Assembly (NCBI RefSeq): GCF_026212465.1
Contig: NC_080062.1
Coordinates: 10,422,738-10,486,737 of the forward strand
From: Amaranthus tricolor
Taxonomy: Eukaryota > Streptophyta > Magnoliopsida > Caryophyllales > Amaranthaceae
DNA: 64,000 nt
Reading direction: 5' to 3'
Below are positions 35,978 to 48,108 of the stretch, piece after piece (position 1 is the stretch's first letter; every line of letters begins with the position of its first letter). The translations under genes were made by a program, and so were the position numbers. A model generated the notes under the pieces. That model was not told the origin of the DNA. It saw only the letters and a list, made by a program, of their open reading frames with translations, and searched no databases.

Positions 35978-36883
35978 TGTTACAAGTATGTATTGAAGAA
36001 ACTTGAAGAGATACAAGCACCGAACTATGAAGAATACAAGTCTAAAAACAACCTAATACAAACTCTAAGAAACAAACTTACAAAGATGAAATGAAACTCG
36101 CACTTGAAACTTAACTCTATATCAACAATCTTTTAGACTAAAAAGTATTCGAAAACTTGATACAAAACCGAGGTAATAAAATAGTTTTCCTAAAAACGTT
36201 ATTCTGCCTACTTGGTGCTTAGGCATAAACTTAAAATACACTTTTGAGATACAACAATTTGCATCTAAGTATAAGCTTACACTATATACATAGACAATGT
36301 GAAAAACAAAAGATAAAAAGAGTAACTTAGAATTAAAGGATCGAGTTTGCAAGATTCTTTCACTTGAAAAACTTGTAGAGAGAAAATGAGGAGAAAGAAA
36401 GTAAGAACAAGAAAATTAGAAATTGATTCAAGTTCTCCCATTTTTACTTAATTTAACCACCCTTATTTATAAGGGTATGAATGCTTTTAATACCTCACAC
36501 TTGTCATCAAAAGACATAAAACTAATATATCAGTTATATTTGCATGGAAACCACCCAAAACTGAATGGCAACCAACCAAACCAAAAAGAAAACACAGTGG
36601 AACACTTCTAGAAGAAAACAACGACTCGTCGTTTCTGGAAGCGAAGACTCGTTGCCAAAAAAGCCGACTCGGTTTTTTCAAAATTCGACGAATCGTCTTT
36701 AGTTTCTGCCAAAACTTGATTTTCCAGAGATAAGCGACGAGTCGTCGCTTATCTCTGTTCCATGTTTTTCTTTGTTTTGTTTTCCTTTCTTTTGGACTAA
36801 AGTTTTTACACTTATCTTGTCCCACTATTTTCATAGCACTTTGGTATTAGCTTATATACTTATTATACTCTAAATGTCCAACA
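35978..36883 (-). mobile_element. Solo LTR (Copia-like) 3' of REV7
   Basis: On the - strand it begins TGTTGGACATTTAGAG and ends CATACTTGTAACA, giving TG...CA ends. Flanking pentamers CTGCT (35973-35977) and CTCCT (36884-36888) agree at four of five. A TATA-like CTTATAAATAAGGG lies mid-element on the - strand. No internal domain or second LTR is present, so it is a solo LTR. The U3 contains a perfect 31-bp palindrome (36725-36755). It may contribute to the REV7 3' UTR or terminator region. Confidence 0.55.
36725..36755. repeat. Perfect palindrome in LTR U3
   Basis: Two 15-base arms (AGAGATAAGCGACGA and its exact complement) surround a single base. Related ACGACTCGTCG and CGACGAATCG motifs occur at 36624-36720. 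It could be a binding site or form a hairpin in RNA. Confidence 0.85.
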
Positions 36884-37397
36884 CTCCTTCCATCTAAAAT
36901 TTAACTGTAGGATTAGCATAAAAAAAAGAGTTGTACTTGGTGGGGAGTTTATTATGATTAAGATCCATGCCTAACTTTTTTGTTTTACCGTAAGGAGAGT
37001 ATGTATTATGGAATCAACTTGTGGTACCCAACAAGCTCGAAAAAAAAATTAAACAAAATCATTGGAGAAGAGTGTAGCTTTAAACTTTTATGACAATGCA
37101 AGGACAGGGGTTTAGCTTGGCGCTCTCGAAAATGCTTTAATGCTAAATAGAGTGCATCAATTATTCAGGTCAATCTATCCAGAATTACCCAATCAATTTC
37201 ATATATGCATTATTTCAAGCAATGTGCTTTTTAACCAGCAGGAGTGATCTGTGCTCCAGAAACTGGTAGGGAATTTCTGTCGTGAACGGAACAAATGTTG
37301 AGAAATGCAAAGATTTCATCAACCTTATTCATAATAAGTACATAAGGTCAGATATTCAGTCTAAATATTTCAGATTTTACCTCAATTGAAATTAGAA

Positions 37398-39882
37398 CTA
37401 TATCTGATCAGAGTTTGCTTCAGACAAGCTGGGATGCTCCATGTACAACTGCAAACTAAGAGGTTCAGAGCTCATGGACTTTATAGGAGTTATCAGGGGA
37501 ATTTTCTGCCATTGTTTGGTGTTTGTTGGGATCCAATGCTCCACGGGATTGCTTATACTAATTTGAGCTTCAGGACTGAAAAAAGCAGTAATCTCCCACC
37601 TGCAATCTGCACCAACTAAAAACTTAGATCTCACAAAATTACCAGGCAGTGCAAATAAAAAACAAGATTTCATTAACCCAACGCCATTAAATGGCTCCCA
37701 CCTAGAGTGAGGGGGTCCGATGTACACAAAATTACCTTTGTTAGTGACAACAAAGAGGTTGTTTCCGATTGATCCTTGGTACCAAACATCATTTGCAACC
37801 AAGGTTGTCAAAATCGAGATTCTAGCAAGGATTGAAAAGGAGGTAGGATCGAAATCGATAGAACTTAATCGTAGGATCGTAAGATCCTACAAATGTGTTT
37901 TATTATGCTATAGGATACTTATCAATCATATTTCTTCATATCAGTTCATTTTTATAGTTTTGAGGTGTAAATAAAGATTTATTTAACTTCATCTTGTTAT
38001 TAATTAAATGGTATACTTTTAATAATCTTTATAAACCGCAAATCAGTAAGTACATAAATTTTCATAATCGTAATGACAAATAAATTTTAACTAATATTTA
38101 TATGTAAGTAAAAGCTAGAATATAATATATTTTTTTATGATTGAGACTACTCTTGTAGGATTGTAAGATCGTAGAACCGTGTTATGATCTTGGTAGAACC
38201 ATACGATCCTACCATCATTAGGATCCTACTCAAGATCCGGATCGCTAGTCTCTTTTTGGATCGTAGAATTGTAATCAAAATCGAAATTCTAATAATCATG
38301 TTTGCAACTTTACATAAATAAGAAGTGCACATGATTTACTAACTTGACAAAGATAACAATCAAACTGCAAACCATCATACCCCTTGGCAGAACCCTGGCA
38401 AGAGCCTTTGACAAAGATAACTTGACAAGAAATGATCTAAGAGAGAATCCAAGGTCCGATTCTTGCACTTTCGGTCCACCAGATTGGTTCACTTGAAATT
38501 TGAAATTATATCTTTCCAGCGGGCTGTTATCCGAATCAAAGAATATAACTACAACTCTTTCAACAACACCCTACTTTGCAATGGAAAAGAAAAGACTGAA
38601 TTACTGATGTTGCATTCTCGGTATCCATCACGAAAGAAAAGCAATGAAAGCTATGTTACTCCGACTTTTCATTTTCTTTCACATACCCGTGTCCGATCCT
38701 TGATGCTCGGACATTGATATGGCACTTAGACACTCCATTTTAGCCATAAAATTGAATATTTAGACGTATCCGACACTTAGATACGTACCAAAACTGACAT
38801 CAGTACTCGAGTCCAACATAGAATGAACGTAAGAAAGTTTATTACTAGTGTTATCATCTTGGTTTCAATTTACTTTGTTTTATTACCCCGGTGACAAAGC
38901 TACATGGGGCCAGTAGGGTCTCAGTGGCTTACTTTCGCATTTTATTTTCGCAACCTATTTTTTCGGAACCCTTTACTTTTATTTTATGGCTTTGCTTTTA
39001 GGTCTAATGACGCTACATTCTGTGATGAATTAGGTCAAAGGTTCCAAGGGCATTATTGACATTTTACTGTTAGTTGGTATTTGTATTTTGTTAGTTAGAA
39101 TATTATATTTTAGTATTTGTTTGTTGGGCTTAGGCTTATATATAGAGTCAAACTTGTAATGTTTAGGGAGTTTTTTGGCTATATTGGAATAAGAGAAATA
39201 ACAAAGGAGTCTGGGGAAACTCGATCCGCTATTAATGTCATTTTGACTACGGGTCTTGGCGGATCTATTACACATTGTCACTTTCTCAGTATTAATCAAA
39301 TAAGAAAATCAAAGTAGAAAGCTCTAGCCTCTACCTAATTTTATTATCTTGGTTTCAAATTATTTATTTATTTTAGATCTACAACCAACCTTAGCTACTT
39401 TCTGTAAAATGGCAAAAATATAAATGAATGTGAAATGAACCTTTTCCAAAAAAGGAACGAGTCCATTAACTGCAGAATGTATGTAGTTTTCGAGTTCAGG
39501 ATGCTTTGCTTTTTGAACCACTAAATTCATGTACCTTCGCCTCTCAAATGCTCCTAATCAATCAAGAAAAAGTTGAAACGAAAAGATTAAACCAATCATT
39601 AACACCATTATCATACCTACAAATACAATCATATAAACATCTTCAAATAAGCCGGAAAAAATGATTGATTGTTGAAAAACATGTCTCTTAGAAGACATAG
39701 GAAGCAAATTTTGATTCTAGTTTGTCACTCATATCTTTACTAACCAACAACTACAAAAATGAAACACAAAAGAGAGAATCAACAATCAACATACCAGATG
39801 GATAGACACCTTTGTGGAAAACGATGGAAGTGATTGCCACTTCTAGAAAATTTACCAGAATACGAGCAATCTGCCCTACCAT
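37398..39882 (-). CDS. REV7: REV7/MAD2B, HORMA subunit of DNA polymerase zeta (four exons)
   Basis: REV7 (MAD2B/MAD2L2) bridges REV3 and REV1 in translesion DNA synthesis. Exons on the - strand: 39882-39795, 39553-39441, 38570-38381 and 37606-37398. All junctions are GT/AG, phases fit, and the sum is 199 residues plus stop. HORMA-domain landmarks in order: ILVNFLEVAITSIVF, FERRRYMNLVVQKAKHPEL, YIHSAVNGLVPFLEKG, VERVVVIFFDSDN, LGFSLRSFLVKLSLSKAL, CRWEITAFF, HWIPTNTKQWQ and PLITPIKSMSSEPLSLQLY. Start chosen: the ATG at 39882 lies only two codons before GQIARILV. Relatives have about ten more N-terminal residues, so a short upstream exon is possible (an AG at 39877-39878 could be its acceptor). 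Intron 3 holds a hAT MITE and intron 2 holds LTR-like sequence. No internal stops. Confidence 0.92.
37800..38300. mobile_element. hAT-like MITE in REV7 intron 3
   Basis: A perfect 8-bp duplication TTTGCAAC flanks the 501-bp element (37792-37799 and 38301-38308). The left end is CAAGGTTGTCAAAATCG; the right end reads CATGATTATTAGAATTTCG in reverse, so the terminal repeats are weak. The interior repeats GGATCGTA/GATCCTAC motifs on both arms. It sits wholly in the intron, 80 bp from the upstream exon. Confidence 0.6.
38880..39320 (+). repeat. LTR-like sequence in REV7 intron 2
   Basis: On the + strand, opposite to the gene, TTAGGCTTATATATAGAGTC resembles a TATA region and is followed by TTGTAATGTTTAGGG and AGTATTAATCAAATAAG. 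No ends or target duplication could be fixed. It may be a TRIM or LTR remnant. Confidence 0.3.
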
Positions 39883-39889
39883 TATTGAA

Positions 39890-41340
39890 AATTTATTATT
39901 GAAAATTTAATATCTTTGACAAGGGAATGCTACATGTTTTTTACTCCACCCTATTCCATTAATTTTTTACCAAATTTACTCCAAAACAAAAAACGTAAAA
40001 AGTTGGCAAAATGTATATTTTATAGGAAGAAGGAAGAAATTGTGGATGTGATGAAAAGATAGGTTAAAAATCACGGTGAGAAGTAAACAGAAAGGGACCA
40101 AATTTGTAGAAAGTTTCCTATGTATAATGTATTGCTCCCCAACTAATTTCAATGGTTGCTCACGATCTCCTGTAGTATTTCTTCCAAAAAATTATCTTTT
40201 AATTCTTTGTAAATCAGGCCTCGAAGATATCATTATGTAACTCTTGTATTGATTTATCTGCAAACATCATGGAAAATAACTTAAAACTAACTTAAAACTA
40301 TGAGTAAATATGCAACTACCTATTATAATTGCAATATTTGAGATTCTTTTAGCGTATTAACTAACTTAAAACTATGAGTAAATATAATTTAAGTGATTGT
40401 AATATTTAAAGTTACTGGGTAGTAATGAGATTTTAACGGGAAACAAATGACATTGTAGTGGTGAAATATCGTTATAACGGTAAAATAACAGGCGTTACAC
40501 GTTACGTAACGGTCAACGCGGCGTTTTGACCGTGAAATTTCATGCACCATTATATAACAGGATTTAACGGCGCGAAAACTTTCAAACAGGTTATATAACG
40601 GGGGTTACATAGCATAACGGGAGAGTTTTTATTCCATGGCAAACATACATGTCAGATCATTTTTCCAAGCAAGAAATTTGATACATAAAAACAAAAATTG
40701 TCTTGAATAATCTCACCTTTCACCCATTCCTATGAATAATTTCAACTTTGGATTATTTTCTATTAATACAATGTTTGCACTATATTTGCTTCAGCATACC
40801 ATGTTACTTGACGAGTTATTGACCTGATCCTTTACATTTAAAAAAAGAATAATAAAAATAAAGAAAAAACCCATCCCCACTCACCCATTTCCCCTTGCAA
40901 CACCAACCTCTCCTCTACGTACCTCTAAATGTTGTTTGTGTAATCAAATTTGTTTCTCCAAAACTTTAATTCCAAGAAGTTTATGTGTGAGTGTAAATTT
41001 AGCGATTTTTAGAGAGATAAAAGTTTAGAGAGTTTTAAATGTTGGAGGGGCTAAATGGGAAATTTAATGAAAAAAAGGTTGAGACACATGAAAAGAATAG
41101 CAACAAATAAGAAGTGGGTAAAATATATTAGGAATACATTGGGCCTGAGAGACATGGTACTGGGATAATCTAGTACTCCTCAAATGAGAGTATATATTCA
41201 CACTAGGGGACAGTGGACAATAGGATAATGAGTTAAAGGAATTAATTTTTGATGCTCTTCGTTCTTCTTCTCATTCTTCAACCATATTCTTCCCTGCTTC
41301 ATTTTCATTCTTTTTCTCTGTTGAAGATAGTGAAGCAGAC
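39890..41340. other. Intergenic DNA upstream of REV7
   Basis: No gene is supported. At 40455-40620 short inverted motifs around GTTACGTAACGG, CGCGGCG and ATATAACGGGGGTTAC suggest a MITE remnant. No clear promoter motif for REV7 was found. Confidence 0.35.
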
Positions 41341-41344
41341 TGAA

Positions 41345-41800
41345 GAACAATGTTGCAGTTTTGTGAAGCAGATTGAAGGCTCTTGCTATCAATAAGCTAC
41401 TGACAGAAGGTGTGTACAAGCTTGGGAAGTAGATTTCAGGAAGGCTACTGTTTTGATTCTATGCAGCAACATATATACTAGGGGATGATCAGCAAGGCTA
41501 CACTCAAGACTTTATCAACACGTGTCCTTTTATTCTACAACATGTGTTTATTAGCACGTGTATAGCTTAACTTAAGGGTCTTAGTCTTATCCTAGACAGC
41601 TGGTATAGGATTCTGTTATCAGTTTGTTATAAGGTTGTTACAATTGTAGCAACCTTCCTTTTATGCTTTATCCTTGTCTATAAATATAATGTAGCTACTT
41701 CTTGTTAAGTCGTGAATGGAATCAATAAAAGATCCCTTTTACATTTCTTGATCAGTTCTTCTTTCTTTGATTAATTGCCCAGCTGTGCAACTTTCAACAT
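41345..41800 (+). mobile_element. Copia-type LTR remnant
   Basis: U3-like sequence with AACACGTGTCC and TAGCACGTGTATAGC is followed by TCTATAAATATAATGTAGC (TATA) and GGAATCAATAAAAGATCCC (polyadenylation-like). It ends near AACTTTCAACATTCTC. This is the usual order of a Copia LTR. Exact ends and target duplication are not resolved. Confidence 0.5.
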
Positions 41801-44140
41801 TCTCTCCTTTCATCTCTCTATGTTTCATGTACACCATATAGGTTTCCATCAGTTTTCCATTGTTAATAAAGACTCTTCAATCATTCTTGATTTCTTGTGT
41901 ATAACTCCAAATCCCAGTGATAACTTCAACTGCCGCTAAAATCAACTTTATAAAAATTTTAGAAAAATTTTTGTAATGGTAAGCATAGATGATGCAAGAA
42001 ATGTATTGGATTTGTTAAGTACAATTATGAGCAAAGGCCATTGAATGGAAGAAAAGGTGTGGTGATTGGACATGATGCACTAAGAGAGAGAATTGGTATC
42101 TGAAATCTAATTTGAATAAGAAGAATTTTGATCAAATCAAAGTTTAAAACTTTGTTTTGCGTGACATTGGTAGGTATAATCTCATCTTCAAAATAATGAT
42201 GGTTTTAAGATTGATTTGAGGGGGTTTAATGTTGGTTCATGAGGATGCTAAGCTTTATGAGAGAAAAAGTTGTTTCAGGTTGGTGAAGAGAGGTAGAATC
42301 TCGCTTGAGTTAAAATATTTAATCCTTAAATTATACCAAACTTGATGAAAGAAAATATTTCAGCACCAATTATTTTCCCATAAAAATTAGTCATGTAAAT
42401 TTCATTCTCTTGATTAGTTTAGGGAATCCAAGCATGCCCTAAAAAAGATTAATTTCTCACTTCCTCTCACTCAAATTCTCTCCCCTCCACTTCCCTCCAC
42501 TCCTCATTTTCTATCCAAAATAAAGAAAAATCCATTCTCCATCCCTTCTCCTTTCTTTCCCTCCATTTGCTTCTATCCAAACAAAGCATAAGAAAGCTTC
42601 AAGCTTGGTCACAAATGAGTTCACAGTTCACCCAAGTCGACTTAAGGATGGCATTTCTGATATTTTGGCCACTTGTTAGAACAATAATGGGGAAACTTTG
42701 ATGGGCATCGACTCATTACAACGAAAAATTTTGGTTTAACAGTGTACACATTCATCAAATCAAATGAAGAACATGTTTAAAATTAGTACTACAAAATTAT
42801 CTAGAAGCCACCCTAATTAGAAAACTTCCCCAAACCTATAAACCATGTATGAAATCAAAAAATAATCTCTTTCTAAACTCTAGCAGAATTTACTTCATAT
42901 ATCAAACTCATAGATCCAAAAACCATCAAAACCTAGTATTATGAAAATTACAATTAAACAGCTCTTAATTAATAGTAAACTAAATCGAAAATTTGCGCAT
43001 TTTTTCAAAAAATCTATTAGTGTGATTGGATTACATGATATCACTAGGACTCCAATTACAAGTACAATTAGATCAAACAAACCATAAAAACTTGAAATTG
43101 ACACAAAAAAAAAAAAAAAAGAACACTTTACTCAAGAGTCAACACAATTCCAAAGTATGAGAAAGAAAGGGAGCGGGGGAGAGGTAAGAGTGTGGTCACC
43201 TCAACGAAGGGTAAGCAGAAGAAGCCATGGATGGGCAGAATCACCTACACAAACGAGTGATACCAAGCATAAAATTATGGAAGGCAGGGAGAACGAGAAA
43301 AGCAGCGATTCCGTCTTCAAAATTTGAACTAGTTTATACTTCGTATGTTTGAAGCTAACAGTCTGACATACTCTAAACTAGATACTCGGTTAAACGTCGG
43401 ATAAAGGCAATCTGACGTGAGTCGACCGCATACGTACAACTATTTAAATAGTCCAATTTATAATTTTGAAGTTACTATTTGTAAGCTTAAACTGAATATT
43501 TTAGACTTTAAAATAGGCATTTTAAATTTTATATTTGATAAACTTTAAACTATTGGAATATACATTCTAAGTTTTAAAATGAATATTTTACAGTTGGAGT
43601 AGGTAAGTAAATTATAAAATTAAAAGTTGGAATAAGTGTTTTAAAAGTTAGAATGAAATGAGTGTTTTAAGAGTTGAAGTCGATAGCTAAAAAATTAAAT
43701 TAAGCCTATGGAGAAGGAAGATTGAGGTTTGGAGTAAGATTTTAAGTGTTAGATTTGGCTTTTGAAGTCTTAAAATAAGTGTTTTAAGGCTTGAATTCGG
43801 GTAAAACTTTTTTGGACGCACACATAAGGCGGCCGCATACAAGTTTTTAAGTAAAGGCATAAAGTATATTATATAAAAGTTTAAGTATAAGTATTAGTAT
43901 AGTAAGTATAATAAAGTTTAATCCCGTGAAAAATAATAGCAAGTATTATAAAAACTATAGGGCCAAACGGACAATAAAATAGTAGTAATTTTATAGTAAG
44001 GAAAAAAAGGGTAAAACACATGTCCAAAAGAAATAAAAAGAAATAAAATGAAAAATTGAAAAAACTGGAAAAGATTACAGCAAATTCTCGCGACACGCAA
44101 AATGTGGCACGGATTGCGAGTTTTAGCGAGAAATTTCCAA
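41801..44140. other. Gene-free intergenic stretch
   Basis: AT-rich with a CT-rich patch at 42450-42600 (CCCTCCATTTGCTTC, CTATCCAAACAAAGC) of the kind found at MITE ends. The short frame with a Kozak-like ATGGCTTC at about 43225 on the - strand was tested as a REV7 first exon and did not fit. I see nothing else to annotate. Confidence 0.35.
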
Positions 44141-44144
44141 TAAA

Positions 44145-44275
44145 TTCTTGTATGAGACGGTCTCACCATGAGACATGTCTCATACTTGGGTTAAATAACC
44201 CAATAATAGAAACTTTTAGCTTATGGCTTCTTATTTTGAGGTCATTTCACCGTGAGACGATCTCATACAAGACGG
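44145..44275. mobile_element. MITE with GAGACGGTCTC ends
   Basis: The left end TTGTATGAGACGGTCTCAC and right end GTGAGACGATCTCATACAAG are near-perfect inverted repeats enclosing about 90 bp. It is the same terminal type as 22036-22310. Confidence 0.7.
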
Positions 44276-44529
44276 GCCGACTATTTCTTGTGCTGGATTT
44301 GATGTTGTCGCGCACAATTAGCCTGCTGATGAAACTTGGCTTTATTTAAAGTGGATTTTCTGGGCTTCCTTTTGAAAATTTGAAGAAGATAAGCTTTTTA
44401 AGCGAAAAATTCAATACATAAGTTTCGGTGAAACTTAATTTCAAAAATAAGCGCACGCAACCCAGATGTGGTCAAAAAGTCACTTAGTTTGTTCGCATTT
44501 AGTTCCTGCGAACAAAGATGTGGTCAAAA

Positions 44530-45850
44530 AGAGTCAATATATTTGTTCTCACTTCTGGAATAGGCAAAGGTTATAATAAAATCCATGTTTATATCATACC
44601 AAACAACTTCTGGAATATGCAAATGTTGTAAGAGCCCAGAAGAAGCTACAGTTTCAAATTTGGAAGTTTGGCAAACCAAACAATTCCTAACAACTTGTCT
44701 CACTTGCTTGTTAAGGCCCTTCCAATAGAAGACATTTTTAATTTTCTTTGTAGTTAAGTCCCTTCCTAAATGTCCACCCTCAAGTACTGTTTTAATTGTT
44801 TACCAGGATTGTTTCCTTAAAACACCTTCCTTGAGTTCAAACCCAACATACCTTTGTTGATCTTGTAGTTCTTCAACAACAGTAATCAAATTGTTTTCTA
44901 GATGATAACTATGCTTGATAAGGGACCCTAGATTAGTGTCAATTATGGAAAGTGCCATAAAAAGTATTTTAGTTTTTTATATTCTGGACAAAGCATTAGC
45001 TGTCTAATTTTTCTTACCACTTTTGTAATGAATGTGATAATCAAACCCCTTTAACTTAGACAACCAAAATTGTTGAAAGGGTGTGGAGATTTTCTGTTTT
45101 AGCAAGCATTTCAGGCTTTTATGGTCTGTTCTAATGAGAAAATGAGTACCTATAAGGTACTGCTCCCACTTTTGTACAACCTTTGCCACCCTGGTCCCGA
45201 TGTCTTGCTTATGTAAGCCAAAGGCCTTCCTTTTTGAATCAACACAACTCCAATCTCATGGCTAAAAGCATTAATTTCAACCACAAGTTGTTTGCCAAGA
45301 GCCCAAGATCAAGAACTGCTAGGGTTGTGGCCTTAACTAAAGCTTCCTTTAATTGTGCAAATTGTGCCTCAAAATTCCATAAGAACCCATCGTTCTTCAA
45401 CAAGTCATGTAATGCCCTGCAAATAATGGCATAATGAGGAATAAACTTCCTATAGTATCCCGTTAAGCCCAAAAAACTTCTCAATTCCTCGAGGGATTGT
45501 GGAAATCGCAATTTGGAAACAACTTTAATCTTTCTTGGATCAGTTCTTACTCCCTAAGCAAAAATAAAGTGTCCAAGGTATTCAACCTTAGTTTAAGCGA
45601 AATCACACTTAGTAGCCTTAGGGAACATTTGATTCTTTCTCATTATTTGAAACACCAACTCTAAGTGTTTCCAATGATCCTGCAAGGTAGCACTATAAAC
45701 TAAAATGTCATTAAAAAACAATAAGACAAATTTTCTCAAACATGGTTTACAAACACTTCATTCATCCTGCTTTGAAACGATACATGAGCATTAGTCAAGC
45801 CAAAAAGCATACCTAAGAATTCATAGTGTCCACATTAATGGAAAAAAGTT
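44530..45850 (-). pseudogene. Ty3/Gypsy RT-RNase H-integrase remnant
   Basis: Degenerate pol of a Ty3/Gypsy retrotransposon. On the - strand from 45850 the RT palm (GHYEFLGMLFGLTNA) leads through broken sequence to the RT thumb (LRSFLGLTGYYRKF, 45239-45511). Then come RNase H (FLIRTDHKSLKCLL and FDYHIHYKSGKKN, 45004-45189) and the integrase zinc-binding segment (GGHLGRDLTTKKIKN ... CLVCQTSKF, about 44640-44800). Stops and frameshifts interrupt all of them, and the catalytic core of integrase is missing. The cut at about 45850, inside the RT, faces the CACTA element. The gag/protease part of what may be the same element is at 57938-58839. Confidence 0.75.
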
Positions 45851-45854
45851 CAAT

Positions 45855-46030
45855 TGCTGCGGTTTTTTAGCCATCATATACTGAGGTTTTGAACCCAAGC
45901 AATTGTGATAACAGCAGATAAGCAATTACAAAAGCGCAGCACAAAACAACATTATATGTTGCTGTTTCCCAAGAACCGCAGCATATAATGTTTTTTTTGT
46001 TTTTTTTTTTGTTTTTTTTCGTTCTAAAAC
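45855..46030. repeat. CACTA subterminal repeats
   Basis: GCTGCGGTTTTTT (45858), GCGCAGC (45935), TTATATGTTGCTG (45952) and AACCGCAGCATATAATG (45973) form short inverted motifs, like the transposase-binding subterminal repeats of CACTA elements. A T-rich run follows at 45990-46020. Confidence 0.5.
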
Positions 46031-46132
46031 CAAACCAATGCATAATATTCATTTCTAATATACACAATTGAAATCACTAAATAATTCCCATAACTTCATC
46101 ACCAATATATATACACTCGAAGAATTATAATA

Positions 46133-46242
<110 letters not shown>

Positions 46243-46618
46243 CATATATGTATATACAAAAATCAAAAATCTAAACTAATTAAACTACCAAACACATAAA
46301 TTAGTTAAATACACGACCACCTTGTTCTTCAATTCACGCATTTCCTCTGTTGTCAATTTGTGTGTTTCCCTTGAAGTGTCGTATAAAACCTAAATATTAT
46401 ATAAAGTAATAAAAAAATATAACCTAAACATAAGATTTTACATAATATTAAATATATAATATTATAATTTAAAAACGTAACATAAATCTATACCGCATCA
46501 ATATTTTCGACTCCAACATTCTTCACGGCATGTAAGAGATCGTTCATAAATTTGAGAGTGTACTAGCCGCAATCAATAGAATTATCTTGTCGAAAGCACT
46601 AAGAGATAATAAATATAA

Positions 46619-47140
46619 GTGCCAAAAAAGCTTTAAAAACCTTAAAAACGCAATTTAGCACGTAATATCAAGCATATGACTATTGTTTTCAATTCTAACC
46701 ATTTCAACACAATAATATATTCCAAATAGTGTTGTGTGCCAAGTTTCATACCAAACAAACCAAGTTTGAACTACTTTATGCGAGAAAGTGCCAAAATGGT
46801 TAAAAAAAACCTTAAAAACAAAACTTAGCATGTAATTTCAAGCATATGACTATTGATTCTAACCATTTCAACACAATAATATATACCAAATAGTGTTGTG
46901 TGCCAAGTTTCATGCCAAACAAACCAAGTTTGAACTACTTTATGCGAGAAAGTGTCAAAAAAGCTTTAAAAACCTTAAAAACGCAACTTAACACGTAATA
47001 TCAAGCATATGACTATTGTTTTCAATTCTAACCATTTCAACACAATAATATATATCAAATAGGGTTGTGTGCCAAGTTTCATGCCAAACAAACTATGTTT
47101 GAACTAATTTAAGTGAGTAAGTGCCAAAAAAGCATAAATA
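46619..47140. repeat. 169-bp tandem repeat in CACTA, three copies
   Basis: Copies start at 46619, 46788 and 46952 (lengths 169, 164 and 169 bp), with a partial copy from 47121. Each opens GTGCCAAAAAAGC and carries TCAAGCATATGACTATTG, ATTTCAACACAATAATAT, GTGTTGTGTGCCAAGTTTC and AACCAAGTTTGAACTA. It lies downstream of the DUF4216 frame on the - strand. Confidence 0.9.
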
Positions 47141-47221
47141 CTTAATACCTTGTGAATCACTTAATTCAAATGTATTTCTTCTGTGTGATCTACACGCGTA
47201 TAACCAACATCTACATCATCT

Positions 47222-47947
47222 TCATCCACGAATTTTGGATTGATAAAGGGTGGGGGAGGGGGGGTGTGCAAAAGCATCATATTCTTCCTCATCCTCAACA
47301 TCACCTATACCAAGGATACTTGTTTTTCCCGATACAACAATAGACAATTTTTTATCAGACGAGTCTACAATGTAGACTACCAGCTTGGCCTGTGTGGCTA
47401 GTATAAATGGCTCCTCACTATCATGCAAACGAGTTAAGTCTATAAGAGTGAATTCACAAGGGTCATCATTTTTTTCACATCGTCGATTACTATCTACCCA
47501 CTTACATTTGAAAAGACCAATAGTGAAACTAGAGTAGTCAAGCTCCCATATTTCACGTACCCGCCTGAAGTATACCAATTTAGCATCAACCGGCGATTGA
47601 TCCTTGGCACTCGTGTAAAATGTAGATGACACCAAAATAGAAACCCCACTATTCTGCAGATAAGATGACTTCTTATCTTGACCCTCAGTCCAAAATGTGA
47701 ACCCATTGACATCGTAACCCTCATATTTATTGACATCTTCACGAGGACCAAAAGCTAACCACTTAACAATTTCAGATACACTCTTGAGTTCTTCACATAT
47801 TACACGATTATGAAACCAATCAATAAACGTGTTATTATGCAACTGCATCAATGCCCTATCCCCTTTAGAAGGATATTTGACGCGCAATATATCAAAATGC
47901 TCATTCAAAAAAGGATGGACTTCTGGAATATGATGCAACGCATACAA
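47222..47947 (-). pseudogene. CACTA second protein, DUF4216 part
   Basis: A 241-codon open frame, the C-terminal part of the CACTA-associated protein. DUF4216 is recognised by YEGYDVNGFTFWTE, GVSILVSSTFYTSAKDQSP and IGLFKCKWVD, followed by a Glu/Asp-rich tail. It continues an upstream DUF4218 region from which frameshifts around 47950-48110 separate it. The function in transposition is unknown. Confidence 0.75.
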
Positions 47948-48108
47948 GTATGCTTGTAGAAGATTGTCTCGATGAGGTGTGATCGATTTGGAGCCAATTG
48001 TTCCTTTTCCCTCAAGCCTTCCTTCGTGTCGAGAGGTGGAAGTCCAATAGGCTTTGCCATGGCCATAAACTCAGCTATGAAGATACCAATCTCATCGCTT
48101 ACAGTGCC

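Noticed and set aside
43190..43235. Possible first exon of REV7 on the - strand (ATGGCTTCTTCTGC ... TTGAG before GTGACC)
   Set aside because: The phase left by this donor does not match any AG acceptor in front of GQIARILV at about 39878, so it cannot be joined in frame.
44463..44535. Direct repeat AGATGTGGTCAAAAAG twice, 52 bp apart, resembling a target duplication
   Set aside because: The enclosed 36 bp have no element features; more likely a small local duplication.
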